DNA of 64,000 nucleotides. Source: Bacteroidota bacterium (lineage in GTDB: Bacteria; Bacteroidota; Bacteroidia; Chitinophagales; Chitinophagaceae). Position numbers and translations under genes: made by a program. A model generated the notes under the pieces. The model was not told where the DNA came from, ran no database searches, and was given only the letters and a program-made list of their open reading frames with translations. The number at the start of each line of letters is the position of its first letter. Position 1 is the stretch's first letter. Shown here in pieces: positions 55,116 to 63,845 of this stretch. The stretch is taken from positions 27,625 through 91,624 of the forward strand of contig JAEZDC010000032.1 of NCBI GenBank assembly GCA_023429825.1. The letters run 5' to 3'.

Positions 55116-57251
55116 TTACTTCTTTATAAATATGTAATCACCGCCTACATGTCCGGCTAGTTCCAACGTTCCATAACGTGGTTCAGTTTTGCCTTCAGCC
55201 ATCACCGCTTCCATGATGTAGCTGATAAACATTTTCTGCGCAGGCATATACTTGTCTTTGTTTTCAGTCAATGCTTTTACCAGGTAACGCATAAACACAC
55301 TCTCATCAGGTACTTCCGTATCGTTACCGGAAGTGATGGCTACACGGCTGATCTTTTCATCCATCATTTTTATGGAAGCAGATGCATCTTTACCCACTGC
55401 TCTTGTTTTGAATACACCACCAGAGAAGCATGCATCAGTGATGAGTAGTGTATGACGTGATGGAAGTTTAGCGATAAGATTCAGTACATCTTTATTAGAC
55501 ACCCATGTATTTGGATCATTCCGTTTTGCATCGGTCATTAACCAATAGCCTTTTTTTTCTTTTTCCACCCATATGCCGTGACCTGCGTAGAAGATGAGAA
55601 GATTGTCTTCTGGTTGGATGGTATTCGTTAATTCAAGTAGTTGTCTTTTGATATCATTTGCTTCAGGATTGAAAAGTGTGATGATGTTATCATCAGAGAA
55701 ATGATAATTATTCTTTAATACAAGTTTTAGCCTGGTCGCATCTTGTATAGGATTATCTAATGAAGGAATAGAAGCGTCTTTATAGTTTTGTGAAGCGATG
55801 AGCAGACAATAATTCTTCCCATCTTTTGTTACAACAGGTATGATATCAGTTTCAGAAGCGGTTGCTGCATTCTTAGTGATCTCAAAACTTTCTTCGGCTG
55901 AATTACCTGCACCATCTGTTACTTTGATGAGGATCTTATTCGTCCCATTCTTCAAATTCACATTACCCCAGAAGTTGCCAGCAGGCTGAGAATAAATTGC
56001 CTGTCCATTCACGAATACAGATTTAAGCCCTGAAGGATCAGGGGCAATCCCTTTTACCATGATGTCATTTCCTGAAGCGGTTATTTTTAAACCTCGCTTC
56101 AATGAAGGTTCTGTAACAGTAATGGACGGCGGGGTTTTATCGATCGATATCTCGCTAGCCAAAAGTGATTCTAGTTTTGTCATTCCATCTGAAGCAGGCT
56201 GATATCCGGGATAACTAAGTAATGCAATGCTATAATTATCGCGGGCCTTATCGTACTGTTTGAGACCTGTATAAGCGTCGCCCATTAATTTGTAAACTTT
56301 CCATAGAGGTTCCTGCCTGTATACGTCCATTCCCGCACTTGCCCTACCCTCTATGCTTTTAGTAAGCTTTTCCAGAGCAGCGGAATAAAACTTACGATTC
56401 ATATCTATAAGCGCCAGGTAGTATTCCTCGCGAGGGCTCGCTTGTGTTGCTGCATTTCCAAAAAAAGTTCCCAGGCCTGCTGATTTCTTTTTATAATTCT
56501 CGTATGACTCTAAAGCTTTATCGCTTTCACCCAACAAAGCATAATTCATAAACAAAAGAAAGTCGGCACTTTTTTCGCCTTTGAGTTCAGCGATCGCTTT
56601 ATTGTAAGCTCCCTTCTCTGTTAATATTGAAGATTTGACAATAGTGTAAGCTGCACCTTGAGCAAGTTTTTCCTTCTTCATTTCATCATTCACAGCAAAT
56701 GCCTCATCATATTTCCCTTGGTGTATTGCGAGTTCGAGTTTTACAGTAAAATACATTATCCTGTCGATAGACTTTTTGCCTTCTGGCACTGGCTGTTCCA
56801 ATGCCTTTATCATACTGCGTTCCACTATACCGTGGTTGGCAAAAGCCTTATTAACGTTTAATATTTCCTTTGCAAATTTAAACTTCGCCAACTCCAGTGG
56901 GATCTCTACGAGTGTTTCCCTATTCATAAACCCGACCTCTCTGAAAGACATCTTTGCCCTTTCAAAATTCTTCACTCTATTTAGTAATGCATCCATTACG
57001 AGATTACTTCCGGCTATGTCAGGGCTTCTAGCAAGTTGTGCTGCATAATCGCAAACCAACCGAGTTGGATATAAACGAATAGATGATCGTATCATGGAGT
57101 CAGCCAACTTAACCTCACCCCGATTAAATAAGGCAATCGCTTCTTTGGCTGTTGCCTCTGCCATATTAAAATCAGCCTGTGATTGAGACTGAGCAACGAA
57201 ACAAAATAACGTTGCTATTAAAACCGTTACATAGTACTTCCTAACTTTCAT
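55116..57251 (-). CDS. Secreted TPR/Ig-like/caspase-like protein (array copy 5, subfamily B2)
   Basis: 711 residues; signal peptide MKVRKYYVTVLIATLFCFVAQSQ. His558 and Cys608. From DIKRQLLELTNTIQPEDN to the C-terminus (about 180 residues) its protein is the same as the copy at 59,384-61,654, including ISYIMEAVMAEGK, while the helical halves of the two differ strongly. Its DNA holds a 74-base tract identical to that copy (55,459-55,532) next to a 68-base tract identical to the copy downstream (55,528-55,595), a pattern expected from gene conversion. Confidence 0.9.
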   Translation of the reverse strand: MKVRKYYVTVLIATLFCFVAQSQSQADFNMAEATAKEAIALFNRGEVKLADSMIRSSIRLYPTRLVCDYAAQLARSPDIAGSNLVMDALLNRVKNFERAKMSFREVGFMNRETLVEIPLELAKFKFAKEILNVNKAFANHGIVERSMIKALEQPVPEGKKSIDRIMYFTVKLELAIHQGKYDEAFAVNDEMKKEKLAQGAAYTIVKSSILTEKGAYNKAIAELKGEKSADFLLFMNYALLGESDKALESYENYKKKSAGLGTFFGNAATQASPREEYYLALIDMNRKFYSAALEKLTKSIEGRASAGMDVYRQEPLWKVYKLMGDAYTGLKQYDKARDNYSIALLSYPGYQPASDGMTKLESLLASEISIDKTPPSITVTEPSLKRGLKITASGNDIMVKGIAPDPSGLKSVFVNGQAIYSQPAGNFWGNVNLKNGTNKILIKVTDGAGNSAEESFEITKNAATASETDIIPVVTKDGKNYCLLIASQNYKDASIPSLDNPIQDATRLKLVLKNNYHFSDDNIITLFNPEANDIKRQLLELTNTIQPEDNLLIFYAGHGIWVEKEKKGYWLMTDAKRNDPNTWVSNKDVLNLIAKLPSRHTLLITDACFSGGVFKTRAVGKDASASIKMMDEKISRVAITSGNDTEVPDESVFMRYLVKALTENKDKYMPAQKMFISYIMEAVMAEGKTEPRYGTLELAGHVGGDYIFIKK

Positions 57252-57267
57252 CTCTTTTAATTATTCT

Positions 57268-59376
57268 TTACTTTTTTATAAAGATGTAATCACCACCTAT
57301 ATGCCCTGCCAGTTCCAACGTTCCGTAACGGGGTTCAGTTTTGGTCTCCGCCATCACTGCTTCCATGATATGACTAATGAACATTTTTTGTGCAGGCATG
57401 TATTTGTCTTTATTGTTACTTAACGCTTTTACCAGGTATTTCATAAATACACTTTCATCGGGCACTTCAGTATCATTGCCGGAGGTGATCGCTACACGGC
57501 TGATCTTTTCATCCATTAACTTGATTGATGCTGATGCATCGCTGCCAACTGATCTTGTTTTGAACACACCACCAGAAAAACAGGCATCAGTGATGAGTAG
57601 TGTATGGCGTGATGGAAGTTTGGCGATAAGATTAAGTACATCTTTATTAGACACCCATGTATTCGGATCATTGCGTTTTGAATCAGACATTAACCAGTAA
57701 CCCTTCTTTTCTTTTTCTACCCATATGCCGTGTCCGGCATAAAAAATCAGCAAATTATCTTCAGACTGAACGGTATTAGTTAGTTCAAGCAATTGTCTTT
57801 TTATATCGTTCGCATCAGGGTTGAATAAGGTGATGATATTTTCGTCGGTAAAGTTGTAGTTAGCCTTGAGAATAAGTTTCAGTTTTATAGCATCCTGTAT
57901 TGGGTTATCAAGCGAAGGAATTGCGGCATCTCTATAATTCTGCGCAGCGATCAGCAGGCAGTAATTTTTACCTTCTTTGGCCACTACAGGAATAACATCC
58001 GTTTCGGGAGCTGGTGTTACCGTTTTCGATACTTCGATCGTTTGTTCCGCGGAATTACCGGCTCCATCGGTTGCCTTAACAGTGATCTTATTAACGCCTT
58101 CTTTTAGGCTAACATTCCCCCAGAAATTTCCTCCTTCCTGTGCATACGCCACCTGGTCGTTGATGGTAACTGACTTTAGGCCAGAAGGGTCCTGTGCGAC
58201 ACCTCTCACCATTACATCTATACCTGCAGCAGTTACCTGCAATCCTCTTTTTACAGATGGTTCCGTTATTGTGATGGAAGGTGGCTCCTTGTCTGTTGTT
58301 GTAGTAGTAGCAATAGTTGCTTCCAGCTTGCTCATCGCTTCGATGGCAGGTTCATATGTAGGATGAGACAATAAGGAGATGTTGTAGTTATCCCTTGCTT
58401 TAGTGTATTGTTTCAGTCCTGCATACACGTCCCCGTAGGATTTATGAAGTATCCAACGCTCAATTAGTACTCCCTCAGCGAAAGCTGCATATTTACCTGT
58501 AAGTCGGAAGTCTCTTGTTTTATTCAAAAGTGCAAGTGCCGAATCGTAATTCTTTCTATTGAGTTCGATGATAGCCAGGTAATAAAAGTCCTGGTTGTTA
58601 TCTAGTTTACTGGATATCTTTTTAAACGCTTTCAAAGCCTCTTCAGTATTACCTAACTGAGCGTTAGCTTGAAATAAAAAAGTGTAATAATACCCGAGAC
58701 GGTCACGACCATATTCATTGATTTTTTGTAAGGCATTTTGATAGTCTCTTTTTTGAAGATAAATGGATACCACCCAATCTGGAGTATTGGCACTAAAATC
58801 CTTTTCCCTGGCAAGTAGCAGCGCTTTCTCAAAGTCCTTCTCTTCAATTGCCAGGTGTATCTTGTAATTATGTTGAATCTGCCGAGCCGTGGCATCTCTT
58901 TTAAAGATTTCAAAAGAAGTGAGCCTGCGCTTCAATGATATTTCATAAGCTTTGCTCCCTAGTGTTTTATTGAGGTTAACTGCTTCGTCCATTAAATAAA
59001 ATACGCCTGTCCATTTACGCCAGGTACTCAATGTTTGCTTTCTACCAAAAAGTTTTACATGAGGTGGATCGAATATCAACAGGGATTCATCCTGTATCGA
59101 TGCTGCCGCATCATATAATTTATCGAGGTAGTAATATGCCCGGTTATTGTTCGCCATGAGGAATAACTCCTTTGCATAATCTACCACTTCCCTTGTAGGA
59201 TAAATTGCAATGGCACTATCCACTAATTTATTGGCTTCATTAGCAAACCCCTCTTTCAACTTCTGGATTGCTTGTTCTACTATGGCTGCAGAGGTTTTGT
59301 ACTTTTCCTTCGCTGACTGAGCCGATAATGTAAGGGTGGTAAAAACAACTATACTACATAAAATAACCTTCTTCAT
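57268..59376 (-). CDS. Secreted TPR/Ig-like/caspase-like protein (array copy 4, subfamily B1)
   Basis: 702 residues; signal peptide MKKVILCSIVVFTTLTLSAQ. His549 and Cys599. Full-length sister of the copy at 52,992-55,115, with similar repeats (FLMANNNRAYYYLDKLYDAA, GDVYAGLKQYTKARDNYNIS) though many substitutions in the middle of the helical region. A small local change before the active site is NTVQSEDNLLIFY where most copies have QPEDN, and TDAKRN is changed to SDSKRN. It begins 7 bases after the preceding copy's stop and ends 16 bases before the next copy. Confidence 0.9.
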   Translation of the reverse strand: MKKVILCSIVVFTTLTLSAQSAKEKYKTSAAIVEQAIQKLKEGFANEANKLVDSAIAIYPTREVVDYAKELFLMANNNRAYYYLDKLYDAAASIQDESLLIFDPPHVKLFGRKQTLSTWRKWTGVFYLMDEAVNLNKTLGSKAYEISLKRRLTSFEIFKRDATARQIQHNYKIHLAIEEKDFEKALLLAREKDFSANTPDWVVSIYLQKRDYQNALQKINEYGRDRLGYYYTFLFQANAQLGNTEEALKAFKKISSKLDNNQDFYYLAIIELNRKNYDSALALLNKTRDFRLTGKYAAFAEGVLIERWILHKSYGDVYAGLKQYTKARDNYNISLLSHPTYEPAIEAMSKLEATIATTTTTDKEPPSITITEPSVKRGLQVTAAGIDVMVRGVAQDPSGLKSVTINDQVAYAQEGGNFWGNVSLKEGVNKITVKATDGAGNSAEQTIEVSKTVTPAPETDVIPVVAKEGKNYCLLIAAQNYRDAAIPSLDNPIQDAIKLKLILKANYNFTDENIITLFNPDANDIKRQLLELTNTVQSEDNLLIFYAGHGIWVEKEKKGYWLMSDSKRNDPNTWVSNKDVLNLIAKLPSRHTLLITDACFSGGVFKTRSVGSDASASIKLMDEKISRVAITSGNDTEVPDESVFMKYLVKALSNNKDKYMPAQKMFISHIMEAVMAETKTEPRYGTLELAGHIGGDYIFIKK

Positions 59377-59383
59377 GAACCTT

Positions 59384-61654
59384 TTATTTCTTTATAAATA
59401 TGTAATCACCGCCTACATGCCCTGCCAGTTCCAAGGTTCCATATCTTGGTTCGGTCTTGCCTTCAGCCATCACCGCTTCCATGATGTAGCTGATGAACAT
59501 TTTCTGCGCAGGCATATACTTGTCTTTGTTTTCAGTCAATGCTTTTACGAGATAGCGCATGAACACACTTTCATCCGGCACTTCAGTATCATTACCCGAA
59601 GTGATCGCTACACGACTAATTTTTTCATCCATCATTTTGATTGAGGCTGATGCATCTTTACCTACTGCTCTTGTTTTAAATACACCGCCTGAGAAACATG
59701 CATCAGTTATGAGTAATGTGTGACGAGATGGAAGTTTAGCGATAAGATTCAGTACATCTTTATTAGACACCCATGTATTTGGATCATTCCGTTTTGCATC
59801 TGTCATCAGCCAATAACCTTTCTTCTCTTTCTCTACCCAGATGCCATGACCGGCATAGAAGATGAGCAGATTGTCTTCAGGCTGGATGGTATTCGTTAAT
59901 TCGAGTAATTGTCTCTTGATATCATTTGCATCAGGATTGAAGAGTGTGATGATGTTCTCGTCCGAGAAATTATAGCTCTTCTTAAGAATGAGTTTTAATC
60001 GCACGGCATCCTGTATGGGATTATCCAAAGATGGGATGGATGCATCTTTGTAATTCTGTGCAGCGATCAACAGGCAATAGTTCTTTCCTTCTTTCTCTAC
60101 CACCGGCGTGATGATCTCGGTATTATTCGTAACAACTGCAGTTGTTTTGGTGATCTCGAAAGTTTGCTCACCTACGTTACCTGCCCCATCCGTTGCTTTG
60201 ATCGTAATCTTATTATTGCCATCTTTTAAAACTACGTTGCCCCAAAACGTTCCCGACGCTTGTGCATATACAGCCTGGCCATTTATGCTCACTGACTTTA
60301 ACCCTGAAGGATCAATGGCATTACCTCTTACCAACACATCGTTACCTGCAACTGTTACCTGCAAACCTCGTTTAACAGAAGGCTCTGTGACAGTTATTGA
60401 TGGAGGTGTTTTATCAGTTGAAGTAGTGGTTGCGACAGACGATTCGAGTTTGGTGAGTGCTGCGACCGCAGGTTCATAATCAGGATAAGCAAGCAATGCA
60501 ATATTATAGTTGTCCTTGGCTTTATCAAATTGTTTAAGACCAGCATATGCATCACCGATGGATTTAAATAATTTCCAGCGGTCTACCAGCTGCATGCTTG
60601 CCATCCACGCGTTAGTGCCCGTCAGCCTATAATTCAGCGCACTGTCAAGGTTTCGTAAAGCTCCATTGTAATCCGATTTGTTTAGATCGATCATCGCCAA
60701 AAAATAAAAGAACTGATTGGTTTGAATGGACCCCGGTGTTTTCCGGTATTTCTCATAGTAATTCAAAGCTTCAGTATTCTTTCCCATCATCGCATAAGCC
60801 ATGAATTTCCAAATATCCTTCACGGTTTCATAGGTGGCAGGAAGTCTATCAATGATCTCCAGCATTTTTGGGAAATCACCTTTTTCAAAATAGATACTTC
60901 CCAGGCTCATGTCTTTCGTTTCCTGTGTATTGAACTTGGTGATCGGCATTGCCTCAGCAAAAGCAAGCGCTTTATCATATTCCTTCTTCGCCATTAAGAG
61001 ATATAGCGCATAGGAACGTTGTTGATTAAATTCAACATCATAAGTACCTTTTTGTTCATCTGTGGTGTTCTTTAGCGGAATCTCTGCCATTACCGTAAGC
61101 CATCGTATACAAGAATTGATATCGCCAAATTCACGGTTTAAGCCGTAGATGTCCATTGCGGTATTGAATAAAACCCGTTGTTTTTCGATAGACTTCAGGC
61201 CTCTTTCCATTTTCCCATTTACATATGTCATAGGAATCGATTCGAGGCAAAGCAACTCGGGTTTAGAAAAATTCCTGACCCCTTGCATTAACCGCTCCGC
61301 AACAGCATTCGCTTGCTTTACGTCAGGGAGTTTGCAAAGTTCCCTGCAGTAGTCAACCACAGATTTTGTGGGATATAGACTTATTGAGACTGTGATTAGT
61401 GAGTCTGCTTTATTGATGTTACCGTTTTGTAATTCCAATGAAGCGGTCGCAGCCAATTGCTCGGCCTGCTTATACTCGGCAGGTGGGTCTATGGGTTTAC
61501 CGTAGATCTTCTCCATCTGCTCCTGTATACTCTTATTGATCTTCTCCTGTTGCTTCGCTGCCTGTCGTTCTTTTTTTGACTGTGCATTCGCTTCTATACC
61601 AAGAAGTAAAATCACTACAGCAACCAGTGTCGTGGATCTCAATTGGGTTAGCAT
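59384..61654 (-). CDS. Secreted TPR/Ig-like/caspase-like protein (array copy 3, subfamily B2)
   Basis: 756 residues, the longest copy. The frame is open 27 codons further upstream, but those codons overlap the end of the previous gene; the ATG at 61,654 gives a standard signal peptide (MLTQLRSTTLVAVVILLLGIEANAQ) and a 22-base spacer, so it is preferred. A charged insertion (KKERQAAKQQEKINKSIQEQ) precedes the helical region. His603 and Cys653. Its protease part matches the copy at 55,116-57,251 almost exactly, whereas the sensor-like half has diverged. Ig-like domain: about 420-505. Confidence 0.9.
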   Translation of the reverse strand: MLTQLRSTTLVAVVILLLGIEANAQSKKERQAAKQQEKINKSIQEQMEKIYGKPIDPPAEYKQAEQLAATASLELQNGNINKADSLITVSISLYPTKSVVDYCRELCKLPDVKQANAVAERLMQGVRNFSKPELLCLESIPMTYVNGKMERGLKSIEKQRVLFNTAMDIYGLNREFGDINSCIRWLTVMAEIPLKNTTDEQKGTYDVEFNQQRSYALYLLMAKKEYDKALAFAEAMPITKFNTQETKDMSLGSIYFEKGDFPKMLEIIDRLPATYETVKDIWKFMAYAMMGKNTEALNYYEKYRKTPGSIQTNQFFYFLAMIDLNKSDYNGALRNLDSALNYRLTGTNAWMASMQLVDRWKLFKSIGDAYAGLKQFDKAKDNYNIALLAYPDYEPAVAALTKLESSVATTTSTDKTPPSITVTEPSVKRGLQVTVAGNDVLVRGNAIDPSGLKSVSINGQAVYAQASGTFWGNVVLKDGNNKITIKATDGAGNVGEQTFEITKTTAVVTNNTEIITPVVEKEGKNYCLLIAAQNYKDASIPSLDNPIQDAVRLKLILKKSYNFSDENIITLFNPDANDIKRQLLELTNTIQPEDNLLIFYAGHGIWVEKEKKGYWLMTDAKRNDPNTWVSNKDVLNLIAKLPSRHTLLITDACFSGGVFKTRAVGKDASASIKMMDEKISRVAITSGNDTEVPDESVFMRYLVKALTENKDKYMPAQKMFISYIMEAVMAEGKTEPRYGTLELAGHVGGDYIFIKK

Positions 61655-61676
61655 AAATAACGTTACTGTTTTAAAC

Positions 61677-63842
61677 CTATTTTTTAATAAATACAAACTC
61701 TCCTCCTTCATCACCAATGTTCTTAATGGCTGCATACTGAGGAGAAGTATCTGAATTATTCAATATCGCTTCGTAAAAACTATCGAAGAGTTTTTTAGCT
61801 GTGAGGTATTTTTCTTTATTCTCCCTGAGATTTTTCTTCAGGTAAAAGATGAACCTGCTGTTATCAGGCACAGGTTCCATGTTCCCGCTGGCCATGATCT
61901 TACGGCTTGCCACATTATACTGCTTTTGAATACCAGCCGATGCATCGGAAGAAAGTGCTCTGGTGAACGCACCGCTGAAACAAGCATCCGCAATTACAAG
62001 AACATGTTTAGAATCGCTGCGCTTCAAAGCTTTTTTTATATCATCTGCAGAAATGTAAGTAGATACCAATCCCTTTTTTGCAGAGGAAGGAATCCAATAT
62101 CCATCTACGTCACCAAACTTATCTTTCTCTGCAATGCCATGACCTGCATAGAAGATCAGCAGGTTATCGTTTTCAGACAGGCTATTACTCGTTTGAATAA
62201 TTGTCTGCATGATGTCGTCTTTATTTTTATTATATAAGGTTTTTATATTTTTTGCGTTGAAAGTGTATTGTGTTTCAAGGATCGATTTTAATTCTGCTGC
62301 ATCTTTAACAGGATTATCTAAGTCTGGTATGGAAGGGTCATTATAATCTTTTGCCGCAATGATTATCGCGTGGTACTGCGGCGTTGAGGTATTATTAACT
62401 ACAGGTACAATATCGTTTGCGACTTCTTTCTGCTGAGCAATTACCTTACCCTGGATTGTAAAAGTTTTGGTACTGGCATTTCCTTGTTGATCTGTAGCGG
62501 TGATGGTAATGTTATTAGCACCTGGACTCAATTGAACAGCGGAAAAGAACAATCCATCATCTTCTGATTTTGCTTTAACTCCGTTTACCACTATTGATGC
62601 AATTCCTGAAACATCCTTTGCTCTACCAATCACCTGTGTTTCTGTTTTAGAGGCAACTATATCTAATCCTCTTGACGCCTGTGGCGACAATAATTCAATC
62701 GTTGGAGGAATTTTGTCGGCAGTCTTAACCAGTGTTACATTTTTTTCTATTCTTGCCAGTGCTGCTTTAATGTCAGGCTGATTAGGATTCACCACCAAAG
62801 CCTGATGGTACACATCTTTAGCTTCATTATTATTATTCAGTTGTTCTAAGATATACGCCTTAAGTACCAGCGTGGCTATGTATTCGTTTTTCTTATCGCC
62901 GGGCGTTGTCACTTCTACGGAATATTCGCTTAGTGCTTTGTCAAGATTTTCCAATGCACCCTTATAGTTATTTTGCGGTATCTGCTCAGAAATTGTAGCT
63001 AAGTAATGTTTATAGAATTTAGCATCTTCATCAACAAAGGAACTAAGCTTTTTCTCATTGTACTCCTTATAATACATTGCAGCTACTTCAAACTGCAATT
63101 TCCTGACATAAGCGGTTATTATATTAATGTAAGCCAATCCTATGTTATCAAATACAGTAGCGTGCTTTATTGCTTCTTTACCATCTGCTATAGCTTTATC
63201 ATAATCGCCCAGTGTATAGTAAAGATCTCCCCTGTTTGAAAGAGCTGTGAAATCGGTAGGGTTGGTAAGTATAGCCTGGTTGAGATCGGATAAAGCACTG
63301 TAGTTATCCTCTTTTTTGATATATACCCACGCTCTTGCGGCATACGCACTGGCTTCTTTGGGCTGTTTTGCAATCGCCTCGTTACAATCCTTCAACGCAT
63401 TTTCAAAATCACGTTTTAATGCATAGAGTTGACCTCTTGCTATTCGACTATCATTAGTTTCCGGTGACAGGCTTATTGATTGTGTATAGTCAGCAATTGC
63501 TTTATCATAATTACCCTGCTCCTGGTAAATCGCACCCCTGATATGATATGCAAAATAAAACTTGCCGTTATTCAATATCGATGCATTCAAATCAGCCAAC
63601 GCATCGTTGTATAACTTTTTTTGATAATAACAAATACCCCTGTAACAGAAGGCAGCGTAATTAGCAGGATCTTTTACCAACGCCGAGTTGAAATCGGCGA
63701 TCGCTTTATCAAATTCTCCGTTCTGCAGAAAAGTTCCACCACGTGTTACATATTCGGTTGCGGTAGTAGGTTCTTTCTGAGCTTCTACCAAACCTGGCAA
63801 CACTATTAGTATTGTAACCAGGCAAAAAAGCATTTTATTCAT
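61677..63842 (-). CDS. Secreted TPR/Ig-like/caspase-like protein (array copy 2, subfamily C)
   Basis: 721 residues; signal peptide MNKMLFCLVTILIVLPGLVEA. Unlike subfamilies A and B, the N-terminal region is made of classical TPRs, about eight, for example NGEFDKAIADFNSALVKDPA and QGNYDKAIADYTQSISLSPE. The Ig-like domain is shorter (TDQQGNASTKTFTIQ). The protease domain is distinct: His568 in FYAGHGIAEKDKFGDVDGYW and Cys621 in ADACFSGAFTRAL, with the histidine-cysteine spacing 3 residues longer and a different tail (SPQYAAIKNIGDEGGEFVF). Its ATG lies 3 bases after the stop of the partial copy. Confidence 0.92.
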   Translation of the reverse strand: MNKMLFCLVTILIVLPGLVEAQKEPTTATEYVTRGGTFLQNGEFDKAIADFNSALVKDPANYAAFCYRGICYYQKKLYNDALADLNASILNNGKFYFAYHIRGAIYQEQGNYDKAIADYTQSISLSPETNDSRIARGQLYALKRDFENALKDCNEAIAKQPKEASAYAARAWVYIKKEDNYSALSDLNQAILTNPTDFTALSNRGDLYYTLGDYDKAIADGKEAIKHATVFDNIGLAYINIITAYVRKLQFEVAAMYYKEYNEKKLSSFVDEDAKFYKHYLATISEQIPQNNYKGALENLDKALSEYSVEVTTPGDKKNEYIATLVLKAYILEQLNNNNEAKDVYHQALVVNPNQPDIKAALARIEKNVTLVKTADKIPPTIELLSPQASRGLDIVASKTETQVIGRAKDVSGIASIVVNGVKAKSEDDGLFFSAVQLSPGANNITITATDQQGNASTKTFTIQGKVIAQQKEVANDIVPVVNNTSTPQYHAIIIAAKDYNDPSIPDLDNPVKDAAELKSILETQYTFNAKNIKTLYNKNKDDIMQTIIQTSNSLSENDNLLIFYAGHGIAEKDKFGDVDGYWIPSSAKKGLVSTYISADDIKKALKRSDSKHVLVIADACFSGAFTRALSSDASAGIQKQYNVASRKIMASGNMEPVPDNSRFIFYLKKNLRENKEKYLTAKKLFDSFYEAILNNSDTSPQYAAIKNIGDEGGEFVFIKK

Positions 63843-63845
63843 AGG

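Noticed and set aside
61655..61735. 27 extra N-terminal codons of the caspase-like gene at 59,384-61,654
   Set aside because: They overlap the coding end of the upstream copy and would bury the signal peptide; the ATG at 61,654 gives a normal export signal.
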